Positions 34,517 through 43,322 of a DNA stretch of 64,000 nucleotides are shown piece after piece. Both the position numbers and the translations under genes were made by a program. The notes under the pieces are model-generated. The model was not told the DNA's origin. It saw nothing but the letters and a program-made list of their open reading frames with translations, and did not search any database. Position 1 is the first letter of the stretch. Each line of letters starts with the position of its first letter. This DNA comes from Streptomyces sp. HUAS MG91. GTDB lineage: Bacteria; Actinomycetota; Actinomycetes; Streptomycetales; Streptomycetaceae. Location of the stretch: NCBI RefSeq assembly GCF_040529335.1, contig NZ_CP159534.1, forward strand, positions 1,550,001 to 1,614,000, written 5' to 3'.

Positions 34517-35092
34517 CTACTTGGGGCCGGGCTCGTCGACCGCGTCGATGTGCTCCGCGACGGCCACCACGAGCACCCGGGCGTCCGGCACGGTCGCCCG
34601 CCACCGGTGCCGTACGCCACCGGTCAGGTACAGGGTGTCGCCGCGCACGAGACGGTACGCGCGGCCCTCCGCCTCCACCTCGACGGCGCCCTCGGTGACG
34701 TGCATCAGCACGTCGTTGCGCAGCTGGAACTCGCGGCCCGGGTCGTGGTCCCCCACGAACTCCTGGGCGTGCATCTGGTGGTGCCCGCGCACCAGGGACC
34801 GCACGACGCCGCCCGCCGACTCCTCCTCGACGTCGGTGTCGTCGGCGCGGACCAGATCGACGGTGCGGGCCGGGTCGGCGGCGGCGAGCAGTTCGACGGC
34901 GGTGGTGCCGAGGGCGTCGGCGACCTTCTCCAGGGAACGGCGGCTGGGCCGCGCCCGCTCGTTCTCCACCTGGCTGAGGAAGGGCACCGACAGGCCGCTG
35001 CGCTCGGCGACGGCGGACAGCGTCAGCTCCAGTGTCCGGCGCCGGCGCCGGACGGCCGCGCCCACGCGGAGTGACTCCTTGTGTTCATCCAT
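34517..35092 (-). CDS. XRE family regulator with cupin sensor domain
   Basis: A 191-residue regulator with an N-terminal XRE helix-turn-helix (about 10-65, LTLSAVAERSGLSVPFLSQVENERARPS) and a C-terminal cupin barrel (about 105-180, FQLRNDVLMHVTEGAVEVEAEG, GDTLYLTGGVRHRW). Such proteins sense a small ligand or metal through the cupin. It heads a two-gene transcript with the BtuF-like protein. ATG 35092 is used because GGGAGGGAG lies upstream at a workable distance and the domain follows directly. Confidence 0.88.
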   Translation of the reverse strand: MDEHKESLRVGAAVRRRRRTLELTLSAVAERSGLSVPFLSQVENERARPSRRSLEKVADALGTTAVELLAAADPARTVDLVRADDTDVEEESAGGVVRSLVRGHHQMHAQEFVGDHDPGREFQLRNDVLMHVTEGAVEVEAEGRAYRLVRGDTLYLTGGVRHRWRATVPDARVLVVAVAEHIDAVDEPGPK

Positions 35093-35135
35093 GACGTCCG
35101 CTCCCTCCCACCGGTGGCCGTGTCCGTTTGGTTGC

Positions 35136-35164
35136 ACCCTACGCAAGTTCGTCGCGCTGTTTCA
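35136..35164 (-). promoter_or_regulatory. Promoter of the XRE-cupin operon
   Basis: TGAAAC (35164-35159) and TAGGGT (35141-35136) are separated by exactly 17 bp on the minus strand, a fair match to a vegetative promoter. Transcription would begin near 35129, about 37 bases before the start codon. Confidence 0.5.
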
Positions 35165-35204
35165 TGTGAGCGGCGCAAGCCGTGGTCCAGGTTCCGGCCG
35201 TGTG

Positions 35205-36188
35205 CTACAGCTCGCGCCAGTAGACGAGCTGTCCGGCCTCCCCCGGCGCGGCCCCCTCCGCCGGGATGAACAGGCTTACCAGGAGCGCCCGGTGACCGCC
35301 AGGGTCCGTGATCCGGGTCGCGGACGGATTGGCGAAGGAGGTGGAGCCGCCCCCGGTGCGCAGCGGCACCCGGTCGGCTCGGCCGGACGCGGGATCGTAG
35401 GCGTACGCCGACCAGCTGCCGAAGTCGTTCCGCCGGCGCTGGCCCTCGATGAGCACCATGGGTTCTCCGGCGAGGCCGAGCCGGTCGCGGTCCCCTATGT
35501 TCCCGCCGGTGCCGTACCGCTCCACGGCCCGGTCGAGGCGGTGGTCCGGGGCGGCGTGCCAGGTGGTGTAGTTCCGGAGCGTGGCGGTCAGTTGACGGTC
35601 GGTGTCGCAGTCGGCGCGGTAGTGGCCGGTCAGCTCGACGGTGCCGCCGTGCACGGCGGTGATCGCCGGGGTGCCCTCGGCGCAGGCGGAGAGGGTGCGG
35701 GGCGCGTCGAAGCGGTGGGCGGCGCGGCCGGTGAGGAGTGCGTCCAGATCGTCGTAGGCGCGTACGGCGATGTGGTTGCGGGGGTCCTTCTCGTACGCGA
35801 GGACGTAGCCGCCGTGTCCGTCGGCGGCGAGCGCCGGCTGGCTGGAGCCCGCGCCGAAGTCGTGGCGGCGCTGCCAGTGCAGCAGGTCGGCGGAGGTGGC
35901 GACGGCGGAGTGGAAGCGGCCGTCGGCGCGCATCGTGTGGTAGACGGCCAGGTACGTTCCGTCGGCTTCGTCGGGGGCCTGGACGATCTGGGCGGCGTCC
36001 ATGGTGGCGCCGGTGTCGTCGGTGAGGCCGTAGTGGTGGCCGTCCGCCTGGGTGACATCGGCGGCAAGCGCGACAAAACGGGCGGTGGCCGCCGAGGCCG
36101 GGTGGACGCTGGCGGCGGGCAGCTGGATCAGCAGCAGGACGGCGGCCAGCGCGGCGGCGACGAAGGCGCTGAGCCGGGCGGCGGTCAC
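35205..36188 (-). CDS. Secreted beta-propeller-like hypothetical protein
   Basis: An exported protein of about 327 residues with a signal peptide or anchor (hydrophobic about 6-28, ending HPASA). The mature part shows repeated beta-propeller patterns (GTYLAVYHTMRADGRFHSAVATSADLLHWQRR, GGYVLAYEKDP) as in glycoside hydrolase family 43 or sialidase-like folds. I cannot identify a catalytic set with certainty. GTG 36188 is chosen because codons further upstream run into the terminator of the next gene; no good ribosome binding site is visible. It may bind or cut extracellular glycans. Confidence 0.7.
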   Translation of the reverse strand: MTAARLSAFVAAALAAVLLLIQLPAASVHPASAATARFVALAADVTQADGHHYGLTDDTGATMDAAQIVQAPDEADGTYLAVYHTMRADGRFHSAVATSADLLHWQRRHDFGAGSSQPALAADGHGGYVLAYEKDPRNHIAVRAYDDLDALLTGRAAHRFDAPRTLSACAEGTPAITAVHGGTVELTGHYRADCDTDRQLTATLRNYTTWHAAPDHRLDRAVERYGTGGNIGDRDRLGLAGEPMVLIEGQRRRNDFGSWSAYAYDPASGRADRVPLRTGGGSTSFANPSATRITDPGGHRALLVSLFIPAEGAAPGEAGQLVYWREL

Positions 36189-36274
36189 GGTGCTGTCGAG
36201 CGTACGAGCGGACCGCGCCCGTGCGGCCCGCGCCGGGGCGTGGGGTGCGCCACAGACCGCGGGGACGGCACGAA

Positions 36275-36314
36275 GGGGTGGGCCCCGCCGGTGCGTACCG
36301 GCGGGGCCCACCCC
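36275..36314. terminator. Terminator of the betaine importer operon
   Basis: An 18-bp perfect stem (36275-36292 with 36297-36314) around a GCGT loop lies 33 bases after the minus-strand stop of the fusion gene. It is the most stable hairpin in the window. Confidence 0.88.
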
Positions 36315-36346
36315 GTCATGTCACTGGTGCCGTGAGTGCGTCCCGG

Positions 36347-38968
36347 TCAGGACACCGGAGCCAGCTTGTCCTCCAGACCGGGCTGGGAGTCCAGCCACTT
36401 GCGGGCGGAGGCCTTCTCGTTGCCGGCCCCGCCCTTCTGGATCTCCACCTCGAGCGAGGCGAGCTGCTTGTCGGTCATCTTGAAGTTCTTCAGCCACTTG
36501 TCGAACTCGGGGAAGTCCGAGGCGAAGTCCTTCTTGCCGACGATGTGGATCCGCTCGCCCTTGCCCCAGGCGCCCTTCGGGTCCTTGAGCTTCTTCAGGT
36601 CGTACTTGCCGTACGCCCAGTGCGGCGACCAGAGCGTCACCACGACCGGCTCCTTCTTCTTGATGGAGCGGTTCAGCTCGGCCAGCATCGACGAGGTGCT
36701 GGAGGAGACGACCTTGTACTCGCCCTCCAGGCCGTACGCCTTCAGGACCTTCTTGTTCAGCGTTCCCATCATGCCGGCGCTGGCCTCGATGCCGATGATC
36801 TTGCCGTTGAACTTCTTGCCCTGACCCTTGAGGTCGGCGAGCGAGTCGATGCCCTTCACGTACGAGGGAACCGTCAGCTCCAGTGACGTGGGCCCGTACC
36901 AGGAGCCGATGTCGGAGAGCTGGTCCTTGTACTTGTCCACGTACTGCTTGTGCGTCTGTGGCAGCCAGCTGTCGAGCTGGACGTCCATCTGCCCCTGCGC
37001 GAGGGAGGTGTAGAGGGGGCCCGGGTCAAGCTGCTTGAGGTTCGGCTTGTAGCCGCGGTCCTCCAGGATGTTCTGCCACAGGTAGGTGCTCGCGATGGCC
37101 TCGTCCCACGGGAAGTACCCCATGTTGACGGTCTTGCCCGCGTCCTTGCCCTGCTTCTGCGCGCCGCCGCCGGGGACCGGGGCCAGCTTGTCGACCAGGC
37201 CGGGGTTCTTCTTCAGCCAGGTGCGCACGCCGTCCTGCTCGTGGCCCTCACCGGCGGCCTTGATGTCGTTCTCCAGGCTCGTGAGCTGCTTCTCGGTGAG
37301 CTTGAAGTCCTTCAGCCACTTGGCGACCGTCGGGTCCTTCTTCGCGAAGCCCTTGTGGGCGACCGTGTGCAGGTTCTCGCCCTTGCCCCAGGCGCCCTTC
37401 GGGTCCTTGAGCTTCTTCAGGTCGTACTTGCCGTACGCCCAGTGCGGCGACCACAGGGTCACCACGACCGGCTCCTTCTTCTTGATGGAGCGCTCCAGCT
37501 GGGCGAGCATCGTCGAGGTGCTGGACGAGACGACCTTGTACTCGCCGTCGAGGCCGTACTCCTTGAGGACCTTCTTGTTGAGGGTCCCCATCATGCCGGC
37601 GCTGGCCTCGATGCCGATGATCTTGCCGTCGAACTTCTTGCCCTGACCCTTGAGGTCGGCGAGCGAGTCGATGCCCTTCACGTACGAGGGAACCGTCAGC
37701 TCCAGCGACGTCGGGCCGTACCACGACCCCATGTCGTCGAGCTGGTTCTTGTACTTGTCCCAGTACGCCTTGTGGGTCGTCGGCAGCCAGGAGTCGGTCT
37801 GGAAGTCGATGTCGCCGCGCGCCACGCCGGAGTACAGCGGGCCCGGGTCGAGCTGCTTGACGTCCGTCTCGTAGCCGCGCTGCTCCAGCAGCTCCTTCCA
37901 CAGGAACGTCGAGGCGGTGCCCTCGTCCCAGGGGATGTAGCCGATGTTGATCTTCTTGCCCTGGCCGACGTTCGTGCTCTTCGACGCGGTCGAGGAGTCG
38001 TCCGAGCCCGCGAGGTTCATCCCGCCGGCGACCAGCGCCAGCGCCACCACGCCGACGACGGCGACGACGCCGGCCGGCTTGTAGTGCGCGAAGGAGAACC
38101 CGCCGCGGGTGGCGGCCAGCTTGGCGGCGGCGCGGCGGCCCAGCGGGGAGACCCGCTCGTTGAGCGCGCCCGTCATCCGGTCCAGGTACATGGCCAGGAC
38201 GACGACCGCGACACCGCTCTCGGCGGCGAGGCCGACCTTGAGCTGGGTGATCGCCGAGTAGACCTGCTCACCGAGGCCGCCCGCACCGGCCATACCGCCG
38301 ATGACGACCATCGACAGGGCCAGCATGATGACCTGGTTGACACCGGCCATGATGGTCGGCAGCGCGAGGGGAAGCTGGACGCGGGTCAGGGTGGAGCGCG
38401 GGCTGGTGCCGAACGCGTCGGCCGCCTCGATCAGCTCACCGTCGACCTGCCGGATGCCCAGCTCGGTCATGCGCACGCCCGGCGGCATCGCGAAGATGAC
38501 CGTCGCGAGCAGGCCCGGGGTGGTGCCGACGCCGAAGAACATGACGCCGGGGATCAGGTAGATGAACGCCGGCATCGTCTGCATGACGTCCAGCACCGGC
38601 CGGATGGCGCTGCTGACGCGGCTGCTGCGCGCGGCCCAGATGCCGACCGGCACGGCGATGACGATCGTGATGACCGCCGCGACGAGCACGAGGGACAGGG
38701 TGTCCATCGCGTCGTCCCACAGACCGAGCGAGTCGATCAGCGCCATGCCCACGAAGGCCAGGACGCCGGGGAGCAGACCGCGCAGCCAGCACGCGATCAC
38801 GGCGAGGATGCCGGCCATCAGCAGCGGCTCGCCGCCGCCGAGCACGGCGTCCACACCGTCGTACATGCCGCCCAGAACGGTCTGGATGGCGTCGAACAGC
38901 CAGGTCAGATGCGACTGGAGCCAGTCGACGGCGTCCTCGACCCAGTCACCGAAATGCAGCCTAGGCAC
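36347..38968 (-). CDS. Glycine betaine ABC importer: permease fused to two binding domains
   Basis: An 873-residue OpuA-type fusion. The permease half (about 50-270) has five to six helices and the EAA loop EAADAFGTSPRSTLTRVQLPLALP (181-204) that docks the ATPase. After one more helix (about 299-320) come two complete OpuAC-type substrate-binding domains in tandem (from about 339 and about 613). Each has the IGYIPWDE/MGYFPWDE start, a KQLDPGPLY segment and LWSPHWAYGKYDLKKLKDP near the end. It imports glycine betaine or proline betaine under osmotic stress. Its start overlaps the end of the ATPase gene by 8 bases. Confidence 0.93.
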   Translation of the reverse strand: MPRLHFGDWVEDAVDWLQSHLTWLFDAIQTVLGGMYDGVDAVLGGGEPLLMAGILAVIACWLRGLLPGVLAFVGMALIDSLGLWDDAMDTLSLVLVAAVITIVIAVPVGIWAARSSRVSSAIRPVLDVMQTMPAFIYLIPGVMFFGVGTTPGLLATVIFAMPPGVRMTELGIRQVDGELIEAADAFGTSPRSTLTRVQLPLALPTIMAGVNQVIMLALSMVVIGGMAGAGGLGEQVYSAITQLKVGLAAESGVAVVVLAMYLDRMTGALNERVSPLGRRAAAKLAATRGGFSFAHYKPAGVVAVVGVVALALVAGGMNLAGSDDSSTASKSTNVGQGKKINIGYIPWDEGTASTFLWKELLEQRGYETDVKQLDPGPLYSGVARGDIDFQTDSWLPTTHKAYWDKYKNQLDDMGSWYGPTSLELTVPSYVKGIDSLADLKGQGKKFDGKIIGIEASAGMMGTLNKKVLKEYGLDGEYKVVSSSTSTMLAQLERSIKKKEPVVVTLWSPHWAYGKYDLKKLKDPKGAWGKGENLHTVAHKGFAKKDPTVAKWLKDFKLTEKQLTSLENDIKAAGEGHEQDGVRTWLKKNPGLVDKLAPVPGGGAQKQGKDAGKTVNMGYFPWDEAIASTYLWQNILEDRGYKPNLKQLDPGPLYTSLAQGQMDVQLDSWLPQTHKQYVDKYKDQLSDIGSWYGPTSLELTVPSYVKGIDSLADLKGQGKKFNGKIIGIEASAGMMGTLNKKVLKAYGLEGEYKVVSSSTSSMLAELNRSIKKKEPVVVTLWSPHWAYGKYDLKKLKDPKGAWGKGERIHIVGKKDFASDFPEFDKWLKNFKMTDKQLASLEVEIQKGGAGNEKASARKWLDSQPGLEDKLAPVS
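36350..37970 (-). repeat. 822-bp in-frame tandem duplication within the importer gene
   Basis: The two binding-domain copies are offset by 822 bp (274 codons): for example TTGCCCCAGG at 36561 and 37383, and ATGCCGGCGC at 36771 and 37593. The central halves (about 36560-36890 against 37380-37715) are almost identical at DNA level, while the ends have diverged. This points to duplication followed by gene conversion or strong constraint in the middle. Confidence 0.85.
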
Positions 38969-40067
38969 CGGCGTTCACCTTCTCCACCGGGCCGTCGCCC
39001 TCCACGTCCTCCGGGCCCTGTGAGCCCTCCGAGGTCTCCACGGTCTTCATCGGCTCGCCGAGCACGGCGAGCAGCCGCTGCCTCGGGACGACGCCGAGCA
39101 GCTTGCCCGCGTCGTCGGTCACGGCCACGGGTGTCTCGCTGGTCGAGCAGGGCGTGAACAGCTCGATGATCGGAGTGTCCTCGGTGACCGTCGCCGGGGC
39201 CTCGGACGCCTTGTACCCCTTGTCGGGGGTGGCCATGATCGCGCCCGCGGTCAGCACCCGGGAGCGGTCGACGTCCTGGGTGAAGGACGCGACGTAGTCG
39301 TTGGCCGGCGTGACGAGGATGTCCTCGGCGGAGCCGATCTGGACGATGCGGCCGTCGCGCATGACGGCGATGCTGTCGCCCAGGCGCATGGCCTCGTTCA
39401 GGTCGTGGGTGATGAAGACGATGGTCTTCTTCAGGGTCTTCTGCAGTTCGAGCAGCTGGTCCTGCATGTCGCGCCGGATCAGCGGGTCGAGCGCGCTGAA
39501 CGACTCGTCCATCAGGAGCAGCTCGGCGTCGGTCGCGAGCGCGCGGGCCAGGCCCACACGCTGCTGCATACCGCCGGACAGCTCGTCGGGGAAGGACTTC
39601 TCCCACCCCTTCAGACCGGCCAGCTCCAGCGCCTCGTGGGCCCGCTTGTCGCGCTCGGCGCGCGGCACGCCCTGCACCTCGAGCCCGTAGGCCGCGTTCT
39701 CCAGGACGGAGCGGTGCGGGAAGAGCGCGAAGTGCTGGAAGACCATGCTGATCTTCTTGGAGCGCACCTCGCGCAGGTCGCGTGCGGACAGCTGCGTCAG
39801 GTCCTGGCCGTCGAAGCGGACGTGTCCCGCGGTGGGCTCCAGGAGTCCGTTGAGCATGCGCAGCAGCGTGGACTTGCCTGATCCGGACAGACCCATGACG
39901 ACAAAGATCTGGCCCGGTTCGACGGTGAAGGACGCTTCGATGACGGCGGCTGTGGTGCCGTCGGCGCGCAGCTCCTCACGGTCGGCTCCGCGGCGGAGTT
40001 TTTCCACCGCCTCAGCGGGTCGTCTGCCGAAGACCTTGTACAGGTCTTCGGCTTCAAGCCTGGACAC
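38961..40067 (-). CDS. Glycine betaine ABC transporter ATPase with CBS domain
   Basis: A 368-residue ATPase of the OpuAA/ProV type. Walker A is GLSGSGKST (about 60-68), the signature is LSGGMQQR, Walker B is LLLMDESFSALDPL and the switch His is in FITHDLNEA. A C-terminal tandem CBS region (about 260-345) would sense ionic strength or nucleotides, as in OpuA. GTG 40067 is chosen for the AGAGG six bases upstream and the SRLEAEDLYKVFG family start; longer versions lack support. It is the first gene of a two-gene operon. Confidence 0.92.
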   Translation of the reverse strand: MSRLEAEDLYKVFGRRPAEAVEKLRRGADREELRADGTTAAVIEASFTVEPGQIFVVMGLSGSGKSTLLRMLNGLLEPTAGHVRFDGQDLTQLSARDLREVRSKKISMVFQHFALFPHRSVLENAAYGLEVQGVPRAERDKRAHEALELAGLKGWEKSFPDELSGGMQQRVGLARALATDAELLLMDESFSALDPLIRRDMQDQLLELQKTLKKTIVFITHDLNEAMRLGDSIAVMRDGRIVQIGSAEDILVTPANDYVASFTQDVDRSRVLTAGAIMATPDKGYKASEAPATVTEDTPIIELFTPCSTSETPVAVTDDAGKLLGVVPRQRLLAVLGEPMKTVETSEGSQGPEDVEGDGPVEKVNAGA

Positions 40068-40295
40068 ATACACCTCTCGGGTTGAAGCAGGACGGCCCGC
40101 CTCCCCCGCCGGCGGGCCGCGGAGCGAAACGGATTCTGACCGTCCGACCGACCTCGCCCAAGCGTTCATTAGTTGAACATGAGACCGGATTCGCTCCGGC
40201 TCGGCGCCTGCCCGGGCTTATGCGGGCCAAACACAGGAGTGGCCCAGTTCACATTCCGTTCACCGCCCGTCCGGCGCCTGTCGGTGCTGTACGGC

Positions 40296-41258
40296 ATGAT
40301 GCGCAAGGTGACTCAAGGACCCGCAGCCCCCTCCGCGCACCGGCGTCTGATGCTGCTCGACACCGCGTCCCTGTACTTCCGGGCCTACTTCGGGGTGCCC
40401 GACTCCGTGAAGGCCCCGGACGGCACTCCGGTGAACGCGGTGCGCGGACTGCTCGAATTCATCACGCGCCTCGTCCACGACCACCAGCCCACGCATCTGG
40501 TGGCGTGCATGGACGCGGACTGGCGCCCGCAGTGGCGCGTCGACCTGATCCCCTCGTACAAGGCGCACCGCGTCGCCGAGGAGACGCCCTCCGGCACCCC
40601 CGACGAGGAGGAGGTGCCCGACACCCTCTCGCCGCAGGTCCCGATCATCGAGGCCGTGCTGGACGCGGTGGGCATCGCGCGCGTCGGCGTCGCTGGGTAC
40701 GAGGCGGACGACGTGATCGGCACCTTCACCGGGCGGGCGAGCGGCCCGGTCGACATCGTCACCGGCGACCGCGACCTGTTCCAGCTCGTCGACGACAAGC
40801 TGGAGCGGCGCGTGCTCTATCCCGTGAAGGGCGTCGGCACGCTCCAGATCACCGACGAGGACCTGCTGCGCGAGAAGTACGGCGTGGACGGCTCGGGCTA
40901 CGCGGACATGGCGCTGCTGCGCGGCGACCCCAGCGACGGCCTGCCGGGCGTCCCCGGGATCGGCGAGAAGACGGCCGCGAAGCTGCTCGCGCAGTTCGGG
41001 AACCTGGCCGGGATCATGGCCGCGGTCGACGACCCGAAGGCGAAGCTGACGCCGACGCAGCGCAAGCGGCTGGACGAGTCGCGCCCGTACCTGGCGGTGG
41101 CGCCGACGGTCGTACGGGTCGCGGGCGACGTCCCGCTGCCCGACGTGGACACCGCTCTGCCCCGGGTGCCCCACGACGCGGCCGCGGTCGAGCAGTTGGG
41201 GGCCCGCTGGGGTTTGGGAGGTTCTTTGCAGCGGCTCCTCGCCACGCTCTCCGGATGA
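40296..41258 (+). CDS. Stand-alone 5'-3' exonuclease (Pol I N-domain type)
   Basis: A 320-residue enzyme homologous to the FEN/5'-nuclease domain of DNA polymerase I, without the polymerase part. Metal-binding carboxylates are seen in LLDTASLYFRAYFG, CMDADWRPQWR, YEADDVIGTF and VTGDRDLFQLV. The helix-hairpin-helix is GVPGIGEKTAAKLL. It removes RNA primers or 5' flaps. The start is uncertain: ATG 40296 or 40299 are closest to the conserved core, GTG 40308 is possible, and none has a clear ribosome binding site. Confidence 0.87.
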   Translation: MMRKVTQGPAAPSAHRRLMLLDTASLYFRAYFGVPDSVKAPDGTPVNAVRGLLEFITRLVHDHQPTHLVACMDADWRPQWRVDLIPSYKAHRVAEETPSGTPDEEEVPDTLSPQVPIIEAVLDAVGIARVGVAGYEADDVIGTFTGRASGPVDIVTGDRDLFQLVDDKLERRVLYPVKGVGTLQITDEDLLREKYGVDGSGYADMALLRGDPSDGLPGVPGIGEKTAAKLLAQFGNLAGIMAAVDDPKAKLTPTQRKRLDESRPYLAVAPTVVRVAGDVPLPDVDTALPRVPHDAAAVEQLGARWGLGGSLQRLLATLSG

Positions 41259-41262
41259 GGTG

Positions 41263-41281
41263 TTAGCTTAGGTAAACCTAA
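41263..41281. promoter_or_regulatory. Iron box (DmdR/IdeR-type operator)
   Basis: The 19-bp site matches the actinobacterial iron box (TTAGGTTAGGCTAACCTAA) at all but about three positions. It lies 28 bases upstream of the siderophore-interacting protein start, where iron-loaded DmdR1/IdeR would block transcription. Confidence 0.8.
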
Positions 41282-41308
41282 GTAGCAGTGGATCGAGGGA
41301 GACCGCAC

Positions 41309-42145
41309 ATGGCCGAGCGTCCCGCAGCGCGCAAGCCCCGCAAGGCCCGCTCCGCACAGGTCGTGCGCACGGAGCGCCTGACGCCTCACATGCAGCGGGT
41401 GGTGCTCGGCGGGGACGGCCTCGCGGACTTCCCCGCCGAGCTGGAGTACACCGACCACTACATGAAGCTGCTGTTCGTGCCGCCCGGCGTCGCGTACGAG
41501 GAGCCCTTCGACGTGGAGCGGATCCGGGAGGAACTGCCGCGCGAGCAGTGGCCCGTGACCCGTACGTACACGGTGCGCGCCTGGGACCCGGCCGCGCGCG
41601 AGCTGACCGTCGACTTCGTGATCCACGGCGACGAGGGCCTGGCCGGCCCCTGGTCCGCGGCGGTCCGGCCCGGCGAGACCATCCACTTCATGGGTCCGGG
41701 CGGCGCCTACCGCCCGGACCTCGGCGCCGACTGGCACCTGCTCGCCGGTGACGAGAGCGCGCTGCCCGCGATCGCCGCCGCGCTGGAGGTGCTGCCGGAG
41801 GGGACGCGGGCGCACGCCTTCATCGAGGTCGAGGGCCCCGAGGAGGAGCAGAAGATCGACACTCCCGTCGAGGTCACCTGGCTGCACCGGGCGGGCCGTC
41901 CGGTCGGCCGGGCGCTCGTCGCGGCGGTCACCGGACTCGACTTCCCCGAGGGCCGGCTGCACGCCTTCGTCCACGGCGAGGCCGGCTTCGTGAAGGAGCT
42001 GCGCCGCTACCTCCGGGTCGAACGCCAGATCCCCCGCGAGGACCTGTCGATCTCCGGTTACTGGCGCCTCGGCCACAACGAGGACGGCTGGCAGGCCTCG
42101 AAGCGCGACTGGAACGCCCAGGTGGAGGCCGAGCAGGAGGGTTAG
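41309..42145 (+). CDS. Siderophore-interacting protein (FAD ferric-siderophore reductase)
   Basis: A 278-residue SIP/ViuB-family flavoprotein. The FAD-binding motif is RTYTVRAWD (about 78-86), the NAD(P)H domain begins near LLAGDESALPAIAAAL, and the C-terminus has the family ending YWRLGHNEDGW. It reduces ferric siderophores in the cytoplasm to release iron. The ATG at 41309 follows GAGGGAG at seven bases. An iron box just upstream shows that it is induced under iron limitation. Confidence 0.92.
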   Translation: MAERPAARKPRKARSAQVVRTERLTPHMQRVVLGGDGLADFPAELEYTDHYMKLLFVPPGVAYEEPFDVERIREELPREQWPVTRTYTVRAWDPAARELTVDFVIHGDEGLAGPWSAAVRPGETIHFMGPGGAYRPDLGADWHLLAGDESALPAIAAALEVLPEGTRAHAFIEVEGPEEEQKIDTPVEVTWLHRAGRPVGRALVAAVTGLDFPEGRLHAFVHGEAGFVKELRRYLRVERQIPREDLSISGYWRLGHNEDGWQASKRDWNAQVEAEQEG

Positions 42146-42174
42146 GGCGGACCAAGGGACGTTCGGCACACGCC

Positions 42175-43023
42175 TTACGCCGTCTCCGGTTCGGCGAGGG
42201 CCCCGCTCCCGAACAGCCGCCGGGCCTCGGCCAGATCGGCCCGCGCCGCCCCGGCCGCGGAATCCAGATAGCCGTACGCGTCCTCGCCGACCGGGATCCT
42301 GAGCGGCAGCGGCTCCTCGGCGGCGACGACCGCGAGGACCCGCGCGGCGAAGTCGTCGGGGTCGCCGACGTCCGGGAGGTCGGTCAGGGCGCGGAAGGCC
42401 GCGAGCATCGGGCCGTTGGCCTCGTCGTAGGCTGCCACGCGGTCCCGGGTCTCGGTCATGGCGGTGCCGTAGCGGGTGGCGAACGTGCCGGGTTCCAGGA
42501 CGGTGACGCGGATGCCGTGCGGCGCGGCCTCGACCACGAGGGTCTGGCTCATCGCCTCCAGCGCCTGCTTCCCGGCGGCATAGGCGGCGGTGCCGGGCAG
42601 GGTGATGTGCCCGGCCACGGAGGACACGTTGAGGATGTGGCCCGCGCCCTGGGCCCGCATCAGGGGCAGGACCAGCCGTGTCAGGCGCCACGGGCCGACG
42701 AGCAGGACGTCCAGCAGGTCGCGCAGTTCGGCGTCGGAGGTCTCCTCGACGGCGCCGAACAGGCCGCCGCCCGCGTTGTTGACCAGCACGTCGACGCCGC
42801 CGAGGCGCTCGGCCGCGTACCGGACGGCGGCGGCGCAGGAGTCGGCGTCGCGCAGTTCCAGCGCGACGGGGGTGATGCGGCCGGGCCAGGCGGCGGCCAG
42901 CTCCGCCAGGTCGGCGGTCCTGCGTGCGGTGACCACCAGGTCGTCGCCCTCCGCGGCGGCGGCGCCCGCCAGGGCCCGGCCGAGGCCGGACGAGCATCCA
43001 GTGATGAGCCAGCGTCGTCCCAT
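42175..43023 (-). CDS. SDR family oxidoreductase
   Basis: A 282-residue short-chain dehydrogenase with TGCSSGLG (about 8-15), NNAGGG, catalytic Ser in NVSSVAG and YAAGK. Arg residues after beta2 (TARRTADL) suggest NADP preference. It belongs to the group whose substrates are hard to predict. ATG 43023 has GGGGGAA just upstream. It converges on the siderophore-interacting protein gene. The 299 bases up to the next gene contain only a small GGAGGCG hairpin near 43075. Confidence 0.9.
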   Translation of the reverse strand: MGRRWLITGCSSGLGRALAGAAAAEGDDLVVTARRTADLAELAAAWPGRITPVALELRDADSCAAAVRYAAERLGGVDVLVNNAGGGLFGAVEETSDAELRDLLDVLLVGPWRLTRLVLPLMRAQGAGHILNVSSVAGHITLPGTAAYAAGKQALEAMSQTLVVEAAPHGIRVTVLEPGTFATRYGTAMTETRDRVAAYDEANGPMLAAFRALTDLPDVGDPDDFAARVLAVVAAEEPLPLRIPVGEDAYGYLDSAAGAARADLAEARRLFGSGALAEPETA

Positions 43024-43322
43024 GCGTTCCCCCGGGTGCCGGTTCGTGCGCCACCACCCCGGCGGCACCTCATCGTGGAGGCGGCACACGCCTCCCGTCT
43101 GCCCCGCTGCGGGAGCGTCGGCGGGCGCGTGGGCGCACCGGCCGGGCGCACGGGGCCCCGGCCGTCGTCCGGGACCCCGCCGCCGCTCTCAACCGCTGCC
43201 GGGCGAAGCCGCGTTCACCTCTCGGTCCGGAACGGTGACAGCCCCTCGGACACAGTCGCGCGGCATGGCGCGGCGCGCCGTTCGAGGAGGAACCTGCGCG
43301 GGGGCGCCGTACCCTTTCCCTG

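Noticed and set aside
36350..37970. Tandem repeat as a mobile element or assembly artefact
   Set aside because: It is in frame, encodes two complete domains and has divergent flanks, so a real gene-internal duplication is more likely; the artefact option is left to long-read checking.
36950..39157. A plus-strand open frame of 735 codons
   Set aside because: It mirrors the betaine importer gene; its internal repeat only reflects the duplicated binding domains.
43024..43322. Possible small gene between the SDR and pseudouridine synthase genes
   Set aside because: No frame has a ribosome binding site or recognisable product; only a small GGAGGCG hairpin is seen.
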